Source: Clostridium muellerianum (GTDB lineage: Bacteria; Bacillota; Clostridia; Clostridiales; Clostridiaceae). From it: a stretch of DNA of 38,657 bases. The notes below the pieces were generated by a model. It was not told the DNA's origin. It saw nothing but the letters and a program-made list of their open reading frames with translations, and did not search any database. The DNA lies in contig NZ_JABBNI010000028.1 in the NCBI RefSeq assembly GCF_012926525.1, positions 1-38,657 on the forward strand. Direction: 5' to 3'. Positions within the stretch are counted from its first letter, which is position 1. Each line of letters starts with the position of its first letter. Shown here piece by piece: positions 8,201 to 15,992 of the stretch. The position numbers were made by a program, and so were the translations under genes.

Positions 8201-9391
8201 TTGAAATATAATTTTGACGAGGTAATTAATAGGGATAATACTAATTCTGTTAAGTGGAACTTTAATAAGGACCTTTTTGGATGTGAAGATGTAATTCCTA
8301 TGTGGGTTGCAGATATGGATTTTAAAACAGTTCCAGAGGTTACAGAAGCAATTGTAAAGAGAGCTAGCCATGGAATATATGGTTATTCAGAAAGAACAGA
8401 TGATTACTTTGATGCAGTAATAAGTTGGATGAAAAAAAGACATGACTTAGATATAAAAAAAGAATGGATTCTTAGTACTTCTGGAATAGTTCCTGCAATA
8501 AACTTTATAATTAAAACCTTTACAAACAAAGGGGATAAAATATTAGTTCAATCTCCAGTATACTATCCATTTTACAATGCAATAAAAAACAATGAATGTG
8601 AAATAGTTTATAATGCATTAAAGTTTGATAATGAAAAATATACAATGGATTTTGAAGATTTAGAACAAAAAGCTAAGGATTCAAAGGTTAAGATAATGAT
8701 ATTGTGTAATCCTCATAATCCTGTAGGAAGGGTATGGTCTAAGGATGAACTTTTTAGACTTGGAAAAATTTGTGCTGAAAATGATGTCCTTGTAATTTCT
8801 GATGAAATTCATTCTGATTTAATATATAAAGAATTTAAACATACAAGCTTTGCAGCAGTAAGTGAGGATTTTAGAAAAAATTCAATAATATGTACTGCAC
8901 CAAGCAAAACTTTTAATTTAGCAGGATTACAAGTTTCAAATTTAATTATTTTTAATAAAGATCTAAGGGACAGGCTTGAAACCTTTATGAGTAAATTAGA
9001 AATAAATAAATTAAATCTTTTTGCAATTATAGCTTGTGAGGCCGCTTACAAGTATGGAGAACAATGGTTAGATGAGCTTATTGAGTATTTAGGTGAAAAT
9101 AAAAACTTCCTTAAAAACTTTATAAAAAAAAGGATACCAAAACTTAAAGTGATTGAGGCAGAAGGAACTTATCTTGTTTGGATAGATTGCAGAAAATTAA
9201 ATATGAACAAAGAACAGTTAAAGGAATTTATGATTTCAAAAGCAGGAATAGCTTTTGATGAGGGCTTTATATTTGGACCAGGAGGAGAGGGATTTGAAAG
9301 AATAAATATAGCATGTCCAAGATCAACTTTAGAAAAAGCTTTAGAAAGAATGGAACAGGCTATTAACAATCTAAAATCAAGTGATTCTTAG
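8201..9391 (+). CDS. patB: PatB/MalY-type C-S beta-lyase (PLP aminotransferase fold I)
   Basis: 396 aa. Cytoplasmic PLP enzyme that cleaves cystathionine or cysteine conjugates, giving homocysteine or thiol, pyruvate and ammonia. It starts MKYNFDEVINRDNTNSVKWN, the standard beginning of this family. PLP-binding features are visible: NPHNPVGR, SDEIHSDL and SKTFNLAGL with the Schiff-base lysine Lys236. I choose the TTG at 8201 because AAGGAG lies 8 bases upstream; the in-frame GTG at 8192 overlaps that site. The structured RNA copy 1 begins at the stop codon. Whether it serves in methionine synthesis or cysteine-conjugate breakdown cannot be told from here. Confidence 0.9.
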   Translation: MKYNFDEVINRDNTNSVKWNFNKDLFGCEDVIPMWVADMDFKTVPEVTEAIVKRASHGIYGYSERTDDYFDAVISWMKKRHDLDIKKEWILSTSGIVPAINFIIKTFTNKGDKILVQSPVYYPFYNAIKNNECEIVYNALKFDNEKYTMDFEDLEQKAKDSKVKIMILCNPHNPVGRVWSKDELFRLGKICAENDVLVISDEIHSDLIYKEFKHTSFAAVSEDFRKNSIICTAPSKTFNLAGLQVSNLIIFNKDLRDRLETFMSKLEINKLNLFAIIACEAAYKYGEQWLDELIEYLGENKNFLKNFIKKRIPKLKVIEAEGTYLVWIDCRKLNMNKEQLKEFMISKAGIAFDEGFIFGPGGEGFERINIACPRSTLEKALERMEQAINNLKSSDS

Positions 9392-9531
9392 AAGAACTTA
9401 TCCAGGAGCGTAAAGTAGCTATCCCCCACTTTGAAAAAAAGCAGATATCCCAAATCTTTGATTTGGTGGTAGTCGCTTTCACAGAGTGCGATGGGGGTGT
9501 TAGCAATGGTAGCGATGGGATAAATATATGT
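9388..9531 (+). ncRNA. Structured RNA, copy 1 (unrecognised family; second copy at 30116)
   Basis: The first 37 bases (9388-9424) match 30116-30152 at 33 positions, and GTGTTAGCAA at 9497-9506 recurs at 30243-30252. Both copies share an architecture: a closing helix (TATCCC 9420-9425 with GGGATA 9517-9522), a variable hairpin (CAAATC/GATTTG, 9451-9465), and a hairpin with ACAGA in its loop (TCGC 9473-9476, GCGA 9488-9491). Sequence varies inside helices while pairing is kept, as in structured RNA. A strong terminator follows at 9553. It starts at the patB stop, so it is either a 3'UTR-derived or a free-standing RNA. I do not recognise the family. Confidence 0.6.
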
Positions 9532-9552
9532 TAGGTTTACTATCAGATAAAG

Positions 9553-9597
9553 ACAACATCTATATATGAAATTTCATATACGGATGTTGTTTTTGTT
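9553..9597 (+). terminator. Strong rho-independent terminator
   Basis: ACAACATC (9553-9560) pairs with GATGTTGT (9583-9590), with an inner TATATGAAA/TTTCATATA stem, followed by TTTTTGTTTTG. It ends the patB/structured-RNA transcript. Confidence 0.92.
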
Positions 9598-9633
9598 TTG
9601 TAAGTTATAATTTATTGAAATTTCTTAAAGTTT

Positions 9634-9655
9634 TTAAGAAAATATTAAGAAATTT
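9634..9655 (+). promoter_or_regulatory. Tandem direct repeat, candidate response-regulator site
   Basis: TTAAGAAA is repeated with an 11-bp period (9634 and 9645), about one helical turn, as is usual for OmpR-family regulators. It lies upstream of a TATAAT at 9683-9688 that precedes the response regulator gene, so autoregulation is plausible. Not proven. Confidence 0.4.
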
Positions 9656-9704
9656 AATAGAGTTTATTTAAATTTAAATTAGTATAATTAGTATTAAGTC
9701 GACA

Positions 9705-9780
9705 TTGAAACATATAAAAGCTTGATTTAATATAAGCAAACCGAGAAGGTTGAATTATTAAATGATTTTTTACGTTTCAA
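9705..9780 (+). promoter_or_regulatory. Nested stem-loop in the 5' leader of the two-component operon
   Basis: Three helices nest: TTGAAAC (9705-9711) with GTTTCAA (9774-9780), TTTAATA (9726-9732) with TATTAAA (9756-9762), and AACC (9739-9742) with GGTT (9748-9751) around GAGAA. It matches no riboswitch I know, and AT-rich DNA produces such pairings readily. Confidence 0.3.
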
Positions 9781-9870
9781 AGTTTTATATTATGCATGGT
9801 ATCTGATATAATTTTATGAGCGAATAAATTTTATATTATGTGAATATTTTGGAGTGGAGATGGTACTTAT

Positions 9871-10569
9871 ATGACGAAAGAAACTATTCTTGTAGTTGAT
9901 GATGAGAAGGAAATTAGAAATTTAATAGGAATATATTTAGAAAATGAGGGATACAAAGTTATTAAAGCTTCAGATGGTTTAGAAGCACTGAAAATATTAA
10001 AAAGTCAGCAAGTACACTTAATTATATTAGATATTATGATGCCTAATATGGATGGTATGGAAGCTTGTATGAAAATAAGAGAGCATAAGAATATGCCTAT
10101 AATAATGCTTTCTGCCAAAAGTGAAGATATGGATAAAATAATGGGGCTTACAACAGGAGCAGACGATTATATAACCAAGCCGTTTAACCCTTTGGAGCTT
10201 ATAGCTAGAGCAAAATCTCAATTAAGACGATATACTAAATTGAATAATTCAGGTGAAAGTATAAGTTCAGATATAATTGAAATAGATGACTTGAGTATAA
10301 ATGTTAGTACTCATGAGGTTAAAATAGGAGAAAAGTTAGTTAATCTTACAAGAAGAGAATTTGATATATTAGAATTATTAGCTAAAAATAGAGGAATTGT
10401 TTTTAGTACAGAAAAAATATATGAAAGAGTATGGAATGAAGAATTTTATCAATCTGATAATACTGTTATGGTTCATATAAGAAAAATAAGAGAAAAGATT
10501 GAAGAGAACTCAAGAAAGCCTAAGTATATAAAAACTGTATGGGGAGTTGGGTATAAAATTGAAAATTAG
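9871..10569 (+). CDS. OmpR/VanR-type response regulator
   Basis: 232 aa. The receiver domain (1-~120) has the acidic pair Asp10/Asp11, phosphoacceptor Asp54 in LIILDIMMPN, and the ITKPFNP lysine. The C-terminal winged helix (about 135-232) shows the LTRREFDILELLAKN and VWGVGYKIEN signatures of OmpR-type DNA binding. GGAG lies 16 bases before the ATG. The kinase gene overlaps its 3' end. The pair resembles VanRS-like systems that sense cell-envelope stress, but no target gene is adjacent other than the convergent padR operon. Confidence 0.95.
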   Translation: MTKETILVVDDEKEIRNLIGIYLENEGYKVIKASDGLEALKILKSQQVHLIILDIMMPNMDGMEACMKIREHKNMPIIMLSAKSEDMDKIMGLTTGADDYITKPFNPLELIARAKSQLRRYTKLNNSGESISSDIIEIDDLSINVSTHEVKIGEKLVNLTRREFDILELLAKNRGIVFSTEKIYERVWNEEFYQSDNTVMVHIRKIREKIEENSRKPKYIKTVWGVGYKIEN

Positions 10570-12124
10570 ATGTCCTAAGTTTATAAAAAGAATTTTTAAA
10601 AGATTGTTTAGACCTGCTATTAGGCTATATGAGTTTAGTAAAGAAAAAGTAATAAGAAGCATAAGAATGGAATTAGTAGTTGCTTTTGTAGTATGTCTTT
10701 TAGCTTCTTTTATAGCTTCGGGGTGGTACAATAGTCATTATACAGGAAGCAGTAGAAATACGGTTATAGATTATAGTAACGGTATAAACTCTATAGAAAA
10801 TCAATGTTCAAGAATAAAAAGAAACATTGAACAAAAAAGTGCAAGCATAAAAGATGAAAGTTTAATGTCTAATATTGTAAATAATGAAGAGGCAAATAAC
10901 AATGAAAATGAAACAATTAAGATACTTATAACTGATTTAAATGGAAAAGTATTATATAAGTCCAAAAATGCAGAAGAAAGTCAGGTTAGTATACATGATC
11001 TAATTAATAAAACCTGGGCTTATAAAAGTAAGTATGATAATTATAGATATATCAGTGAAAATGGTACAAGAATAATAAGCTTAGATAAGGTTTCAGAATA
11101 TGTGGAATTGGGTTCTGTGAATTTTTCAGATGGAGAAGCTTATGTAATAGTAAAAGGTATTCCTCATGGAGAAACTACACATATAAAGACTGATAGTTCT
11201 TTCTTCTCGATAGTACTAGCAATTGCAGTATTTATAATGCTATTTTATCTTATTACTAATAAGAAAATGAAATATATAGAAGGTGTTTCAGAAGGGTTAT
11301 TTGAAATAGCAAGAGGAAATTTAGATTCTAGAATATGCATACAGGGTAAAGATGAATTAGCTAAATTAGCTGGTAATATAAATTTTATGGCTAAGGAATT
11401 AGAAAGAAAAATAGAAAATGAAAGAAATGCAGAGAAGACTAAAAGTGATCTTATAACTAATGTGTCTCATGATTTAAGAACTCCACTTACGTCTATAAAA
11501 GGATATCTTGGACTTGTTAAGGATAGAAAATATAAAAATGGAGATGAACTTCAAGAATATTTAAATATAGCCTATAATAAGTCTGAAAAATTAGAAGTGC
11601 TTATAAATGATCTTTTTGAGTATACAAAGCTAACTAATAAAGGTATAAATTTAAATAAACAGAATATATCCTTTAATGGACTTTTAGAACAACTTATAGA
11701 AGAACTTTATGTTATATGTGAAGAAAATAATGTGGTTATAAAAAAGAACATACCTAATGAAAAAATCTGTGCTCATGTAGATGGGGACAAGATGGTACGA
11801 GTGTTTGAAAATCTTCTTATGAATTCTATAAGATATAGTCCTAAACCAGGAGAAATAAATGTAAGTTTATACAAAGATAATGGATTTGTAGTAGTATCTA
11901 TAAAAAACAAATGCGAAAATGTAAATGAGGAAGAATTGAAAAAGATATTTGATAGATTTTATAGAGTTGATAAGTCCAGGTCTGGAGCTACAGGTGGAAG
12001 TGGATTAGGACTCGCTATCGCCAAAAGCATTGTAGAGCTGCATGGTGGTGAAATTTGGGCAGAAATAAATGAAAAAAATATAATATTTTTTGTGAAGTGT
12101 GATGATGAAAAGTGCACTGAGTAA
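10559..12124 (+). CDS. Sensor histidine kinase, VanS-like
   Basis: About 521 aa. Two membrane segments (about 38-56 and 213-232) flank an extracytoplasmic sensor region of ~155 residues. They are followed by HAMP (KKMKYIEGVSEGLFEIARGN region), HisKA with NVSHDLRTPLTSIKGY (His304) and a HATPase domain (N box ENLLMNSIRYS, G box GGSGLGLAIAKSIVELHGGE). I prefer the TTG at 10559, 12 bases after GGGGAG; an upstream in-frame TTG at 10547 abuts that site. Either way it overlaps the response regulator stop, implying translational coupling. It phosphorylates the regulator encoded upstream; its ligand is unknown. Confidence 0.92.
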   Translation: MKIRCPKFIKRIFKRLFRPAIRLYEFSKEKVIRSIRMELVVAFVVCLLASFIASGWYNSHYTGSSRNTVIDYSNGINSIENQCSRIKRNIEQKSASIKDESLMSNIVNNEEANNNENETIKILITDLNGKVLYKSKNAEESQVSIHDLINKTWAYKSKYDNYRYISENGTRIISLDKVSEYVELGSVNFSDGEAYVIVKGIPHGETTHIKTDSSFFSIVLAIAVFIMLFYLITNKKMKYIEGVSEGLFEIARGNLDSRICIQGKDELAKLAGNINFMAKELERKIENERNAEKTKSDLITNVSHDLRTPLTSIKGYLGLVKDRKYKNGDELQEYLNIAYNKSEKLEVLINDLFEYTKLTNKGINLNKQNISFNGLLEQLIEELYVICEENNVVIKKNIPNEKICAHVDGDKMVRVFENLLMNSIRYSPKPGEINVSLYKDNGFVVVSIKNKCENVNEEELKKIFDRFYRVDKSRSGATGGSGLGLAIAKSIVELHGGEIWAEINEKNIIFFVKCDDEKCTE

Positions 12125-12186
12125 GAGAATGTTTCAAAACAGAAATTGTAGATTATTAATTGTTTAAAAACATGTGTATAAGCTGG

Positions 12187-12288
12187 ATAGGGTTGTCGAA
12201 TTAAGAAATTTATATACAATATATTGACTTGTAAATAAATTACAAGCACAATATGTTGTAATGTTTATTCTTAGTGAGACAGCCCTAT
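12187..12288. repeat. Long imperfect palindrome between convergent operons
   Basis: A ~102-nt hairpin. The outer ATAGGGTTGTC (12187-12197) pairs with GACAGCCCTAT (12278-12288) with a G-U pair. Middle segments are partly paired, and the tip is CTTGTAA/TTACAAG around ATAAA (12228-12246). It separates the kinase gene from the convergent DUF4097 gene and may terminate both, though no strong T run is present. Confidence 0.7.
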
Positions 12289-12293
12289 TAATT

Positions 12294-13229
12294 TTAGTGG
12301 TTTTTAATTTTTATACTGCCAGAAGTTGCAGATATATTAATTTGGTTTTTACTGTTTCCAGCTACACCATTTAACTCATTATGTTTAGATTCACCTTGTA
12401 AAGTTATAGGAAAATCACATTTTACAGTACCTGAGGTAGCTTTAGAGTTCAGAGCAAATTGAGAGTTTTTAGGAAGATCTAATATTATTTCTCCAGATGA
12501 AACATTTAGATCTGCATTATTATTAAACTCCGAGTAAGTTACTTCTACTCTGCCAGAGGTTGAATGATGCTTTAGATTACCTTTAAACCCATTTAAGTTT
12601 ATACTTCCAGAAGAAAGTTCTAATGATGAATTTTCACATGCAATGTTTTCACCATAAATTTTACCGGAAGTAGCGTGAAGTGATAAGTTTGATGCTGTCA
12701 AGTTTTTCAAATCTACACTTCCAGAACTTAGGTTAAGATTAAAATTATTAAGCTTCATTGGATTAGATGAGGTTACTTTACCTGAAGTTAATTTAATGGA
12801 TACATCAGATGCATAAGTTTGAGGAATGCTTATATCCAATTTTAGTCTAGAAGAAACATTGAATCCAATATTAAAAGAATTAGAAGACCTTTTTGTAGAG
12901 ATTATAAGTTTATCTCCATCTACTCTACTTTCTAACTCAGGCTTAGATGAACCGCTTACGTTGCCATAAAAATGAGATTTAACATCTGTTCTATTTTCCG
13001 ATATTATTGAAACATCTTCGCTTGAACTTTCTATATATATTTCTTTTATACCATCTATTTTTTGGACTTTTTCGTTATTTATAGTAAAGTCTTTATTATT
13101 AGAAGACTTCAATGAATCAGAGTTTGTAAAGCCACCAGTAGCTAGTATTATTGCACTTCCAGCAGAAAAACTTAAAACTATAATTGATATAAGAATAATT
13201 ACTAATTTTTTTATTTTAATATTAAACAT
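12294..13229 (-). CDS. DUF4097 (adhesin-like beta-helix) membrane-anchored protein
   Basis: 311 aa. One N-terminal membrane segment (about 8-30, LVIILISIIVLSFSAGSAII) is followed by a long repetitive beta region with recurring SGxI/SGxV units (ISTKRSSNSF, LTSGKVTSSN, LSSGSVDLKN, ATSGKIYGEN). This pattern is typical of the DUF4097 beta-helix domain. The ATG at 13229 has GTGGAGGT 8 bases before it; an upstream GTG overlaps that site. It is the last gene of the padR-DUF1700-DUF4097 operon, a common Firmicute arrangement linked to envelope-stress control. The exact function is unknown. Confidence 0.85.
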   Translation of the reverse strand: MFNIKIKKLVIILISIIVLSFSAGSAIILATGGFTNSDSLKSSNNKDFTINNEKVQKIDGIKEIYIESSSEDVSIISENRTDVKSHFYGNVSGSSKPELESRVDGDKLIISTKRSSNSFNIGFNVSSRLKLDISIPQTYASDVSIKLTSGKVTSSNPMKLNNFNLNLSSGSVDLKNLTASNLSLHATSGKIYGENIACENSSLELSSGSINLNGFKGNLKHHSTSGRVEVTYSEFNNNADLNVSSGEIILDLPKNSQFALNSKATSGTVKCDFPITLQGESKHNELNGVAGNSKNQINISATSGSIKIKNH

Positions 13230-13251
13230 AATTTGGACCTCCACTGATTTA

Positions 13252-13821
13252 TTATTTAGTTATAATATTAATGTTCCATTTAAGATATTTTATTGTAACT
13301 TTATAAAATAATTTTGATAAATAACATACTCCAATGAAGAATAATATGCCAAGAGCAATTGTTCCAATACTAAAAAGAATTGCAGCAATAGCATTGCATT
13401 GTATTGTTATAAAAGAATTAAAAAATGGATGGAAAGCTATAGCAAATATACTGGCTATACCTGCTATAAATATAGCTATCGCAGCAAAAAAAAGTCCTAA
13501 TAAAGCTGCAGTTAAGCCTATAAAGGGAGCAAGAACTATCACAAGATTAAAAAATCCAAGGGCTAAAGCGGCAAAAATTGCTTTTCCAATGTTTTTAGTA
13601 GATGGATTTTTTACAGCATCGTCTACTGCAGCGGAAGCTCTATAAGATTTACCAATGATCTTGGGATCTCCAAGTTCCTTTATAATTTCTTCTTCGGTTT
13701 TACCTTTTTCAAAACCTATTCTAAAGTGTTCTTCATAATCATAAAGTATATCTTCCTTTTCATACATATCCATATTGCTAAGGGATTGTTTTAAAATTTT
13801 CATAAATTCTTCTTTATTCAT
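13252..13821 (-). CDS. DUF1700/HAAS-domain membrane protein
   Basis: 189 aa. The N-terminal ~75 residues (MNKEEFMKILKQSLSNMD, then DILYDYEEHFRIGFEKGKTE with ELGDPKIIGKSY) are the helical DUF1700/HAAS module found next to PadR regulators. Three or four membrane helices follow (about 80-180). The ATG at 13821 lies inside the padR end (ATGAATAA overlap), so translation is probably coupled. It is presumed to link the PadR regulator to the membrane and the downstream DUF4097 protein; this is inferred from gene order. Confidence 0.85.
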   Translation of the reverse strand: MNKEEFMKILKQSLSNMDMYEKEDILYDYEEHFRIGFEKGKTEEEIIKELGDPKIIGKSYRASAAVDDAVKNPSTKNIGKAIFAALALGFFNLVIVLAPFIGLTAALLGLFFAAIAIFIAGIASIFAIAFHPFFNSFITIQCNAIAAILFSIGTIALGILFFIGVCYLSKLFYKVTIKYLKWNINIITK

Positions 13822-14185
13822 TAATTTCACCTTCTTTAATATTCCTTTCTATGTATACTGAAGGATTATTTAAATTAGCACTTTCTACAATCTGTTGTAC
13901 TCCACTTACAAAGTTAATCCATTCAGATATTAGAGCAAGACCCTTTTCCTTTCCTAAGGGAGTAAGTCTATAATATTTTCTAGGAGGACCGTCGCTGGAT
14001 TCCTGTAAGTAAGTAGTGACATATCCTTCAGACCTAAGTCTTCTTAAAAGAGGATAAATGCTTCCTTCAGAAATATCTATATGCTTAGATATTTCTTCTA
14101 CCAGCTCGTATCCATAAAATTCTCGTTTGTAAAGTTCTGCGAGAACGCATAACTCTAAAACACCTTTTTTGAATTGAATATTCAT
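13814..14185 (-). CDS. PadR-family transcriptional repressor
   Basis: 123 aa. A winged helix with ELCVLAELYKREFYGYELVE and SEGSIYPLLRRLRSEGYV, followed by PPRKYYRLTPLGKE, is diagnostic for PadR. The ATG at 14185 has AAAGGA 9 bases upstream. It is the first gene of the operon with the DUF1700 and DUF4097 genes, presumably self-repressing. The operon is convergent with the VanRS-like system. Confidence 0.93.
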   Translation of the reverse strand: MNIQFKKGVLELCVLAELYKREFYGYELVEEISKHIDISEGSIYPLLRRLRSEGYVTTYLQESSDGPPRKYYRLTPLGKEKGLALISEWINFVSGVQQIVESANLNNPSVYIERNIKEGEINE

Positions 14186-14220
14186 GGTTAAAATCCTTTC
14201 ATTTCCATTTTGCTGATTAT

Positions 14221-14249
14221 ATTATAGTACACGGTAGTGAATAATGCAA
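14221..14249 (-). promoter_or_regulatory. Promoter of the padR operon
   Basis: Reading the minus strand, TTGCAT (14249-14244) and TATAAT (14226-14221) are 17 bp apart. AGTAC (14226-14230) and GTACT (14251-14255) bracket it as an inverted repeat, a possible PadR operator. Confidence 0.6.
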
Positions 14250-14335
14250 GGTACTAAACAATAAAAAATTTAAATATTATAACATAATTATGTCGTTATT
14301 TATAAAATTTAGATGTTTTTTAGCATTTAATTTGT

Positions 14336-14363
14336 TTGTGAAAAATGGTAAATATGATATAAT
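14336..14363 (+). promoter_or_regulatory. Promoter of the CheY-CheX gene
   Basis: TTGTGA (14336-14341) and TATAAT (14358-14363) are 16 bp apart, about 70 bases before the start codon. Confidence 0.5.
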
Positions 14364-14438
14364 ATCAACATATAGAAAGTTCTTTAAATTTTGTTTTTTT
14401 AATAATTAAAATATAATTAAGAAAAGAGGGAACAGATT

Positions 14439-15293
14439 ATGGAAAAAATGAGAGTTGTAATTGTTGATGACTCACCTTTTTCAATTAATGTTATTAGAGA
14501 TATATTAGAAGATAAAGGCTTTGAAATTGTAGGTGAAGCTGGAAATTTAGATGAAGTAATTAAAGTTGTTCAAGAGACAAAACCTCAATTAATAACTATG
14601 GATATGACATTACCAGGCACTGATGGGTTAGAATGTACAAGAGCAGTACATAAAATAGATGAAGAAATAAAAGTAATAGTTATAAGTTCAATGATGGATG
14701 AAGAAATACTTAAAAAAGCTAAACAAAATAAAGTAGATGGTTATGTTCAAAAACCAATAGATCCTGAAGAGCTCATAGCTCAAATTGAAAAAGTTGTTTC
14801 TAGTGATCAATTATTTAAGGAGCTTGAAAAAACTTATTTTAGTACTTTTAAGGAAGCGTTTTCAGGAGGAATTACTAGATTTACAAAAACTATAGCTGAA
14901 TTTGATGAGGATAAAAAGTCTAATGATGTAGAAGTATCAAGAGGAATTTCTGTAGTAATAGGTATTATAGGAAACTTTTCAGGAAGAATGATTATAGACA
15001 TATCTAATGAAAGTGCTGGAAATATGGCAAAGATTATGTTAAGAAGAGATCCTAAAAATCAGGAAGAAATATTAAATGTTATGGGAGAGTTTGCTAATAT
15101 AATTGCAGGTAATGCATGTTCAATGATGAATAGAAAAAATAAAGTTTATGGATTAAGAGTTGCACCTCCAACAATATTTTACGGGGAATCAATTAAAATA
15201 TCTAAATCCAAAATTGATACTTTGTCAGTGCTAACTCATACAGATTTTGGAGAAGTTTTATTGAATGTTGGATTTAAAAGAGGTGAGGAATAA
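14439..15293 (+). CDS. CheY receiver fused to a CheX phosphatase domain
   Basis: 284 aa. Residues 1-~120 are a CheY-type receiver (Asp10/Asp11, phosphoacceptor Asp55 in TMDMTLPGTDG, Lys105). Residues ~125-284 form a CheX/CheC-like domain that keeps the catalytic ExxN pair (Glu217, Asn220 in MGEFANIIAGN). CheX dephosphorylates phosphorylated CheY, so this protein seems to carry both substrate and phosphatase. Start: ATG after AAGAGGG. The stop overlaps the next gene's ATG by one base. No other chemotaxis genes are adjacent, so its partner kinase is elsewhere. Confidence 0.9.
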   Translation: MEKMRVVIVDDSPFSINVIRDILEDKGFEIVGEAGNLDEVIKVVQETKPQLITMDMTLPGTDGLECTRAVHKIDEEIKVIVISSMMDEEILKKAKQNKVDGYVQKPIDPEELIAQIEKVVSSDQLFKELEKTYFSTFKEAFSGGITRFTKTIAEFDEDKKSNDVEVSRGISVVIGIIGNFSGRMIIDISNESAGNMAKIMLRRDPKNQEEILNVMGEFANIIAGNACSMMNRKNKVYGLRVAPPTIFYGESIKISKSKIDTLSVLTHTDFGEVLLNVGFKRGEE

Positions 15294-15754
15294 TGGATGT
15301 GAATCATGTGAATCCATTTATTGAAGCTTTTTTTAGTGTAATGCCTCAAATTGGGTTTTCTGATATACAGAAAAAAGGAATTACGGTAAATAATGAGATT
15401 AAAAGTAAGGGAATTATAATAAACTTAGGTATTGTAGGAGATGCAAAAGGAAATGTAGTTTATATAACTGATATTGAAAGCGGTAAAAGAATTGCATCGA
15501 AAATGATGATGGGTATGCCAGTAAATGAATTAGATGATATGGCACAAAGTGCTTTATCAGAGCTTACTAATATGTTAACAGCTAATGCTAGTATTAATTT
15601 AGCTAATGTAGGGCTAAATGTAAATATATCTACTCCAACATTACTATATGGAGAAGACATACAAATTAAAATGAATGTAGATAAAATTTTGTGTATTCAA
15701 TTAACTGTGGACGATATTCCTATAGATGTAAATATTGCATTACAAAACATTTAA
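15293..15754 (+). CDS. cheX: CheX-family phosphatase, stand-alone
   Basis: 153 aa. One CheX domain with the catalytic Glu90 and Asn93 in ALSELTNMLTANAS, and the expected alternation of helices and beta strands. It starts at the ATG of a TAATG overlap with the CheY-CheX gene, so both are made together. The two CheX units resemble each other in layout but differ in sequence, so this is probably an old duplication. It likely dephosphorylates CheY-type receivers, perhaps the one fused upstream. Confidence 0.88.
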   Translation: MDVNHVNPFIEAFFSVMPQIGFSDIQKKGITVNNEIKSKGIIINLGIVGDAKGNVVYITDIESGKRIASKMMMGMPVNELDDMAQSALSELTNMLTANASINLANVGLNVNISTPTLLYGEDIQIKMNVDKILCIQLTVDDIPIDVNIALQNI

Positions 15755-15764
15755 TTGTAATTAG

Positions 15765-15799
15765 AAGGAGAGGAATGCTAACCTCTCTTTATTTTTTTG
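15765..15799 (+). terminator. Rho-independent terminator
   Basis: AAGGAGAGG (15765-15773) pairs with CCTCTCTTT (15782-15790) with one mismatch, followed by a T run. It ends the CheX operon. Confidence 0.75.
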
Positions 15800-15889
15800 T
15801 AATATAAATAACAGTGAACTTGATTTATAAAAACATATATAAATTTAGTGTTTTCTACAATGTAAATAAATGATTTGTTTTTGTAAAAA

Positions 15890-15903
15890 GTAACAGAAGT
15901 TAC
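15890..15903 (+). promoter_or_regulatory. GTAAC-N4-GTTAC operator upstream of the DUF166 gene
   Basis: GTAAC AGAA GTTAC followed by CGATTTT, the same 10 conserved operator bases and 3' flank as at 4194-4214 before hcp. The -10 hexamer TATAAT begins 36 bp after the operator's first base, exactly as at hcp, and the start codon lies 90 bases past the site (89 at hcp). This implies one class II activator, plausibly an HcpR-type protein. Confidence 0.7.
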
Positions 15904-15925
15904 CGATTTTTTATGTAACATTTAT

Positions 15926-15931
15926 TATAAT
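15926..15931 (+). promoter_or_regulatory. -10 element of the DUF166 promoter
   Basis: Consensus TATAAT, positioned so that the operator centre is at about -41.5. No -35 hexamer is evident. Confidence 0.6.
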
Positions 15932-15992
15932 TAATACAAAATATTTTTTTACAGAATTGGGAAGGTTAAATTATATTTAGGAGGTAATATCA

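Noticed and set aside
9735-9762. GCAAACC in the two-component leader, resembling part of a c-di-GMP-I riboswitch
   Set aside because: The rest of the aptamer core, including the ACGCAAAGC-type block and its receptor helix, is missing.
13334-13645. 103-codon open frame antisense to the DUF1700 gene
   Set aside because: It mirrors the membrane segments of the real gene, has no ribosome binding site, and the minus-strand gene has a clear family match.
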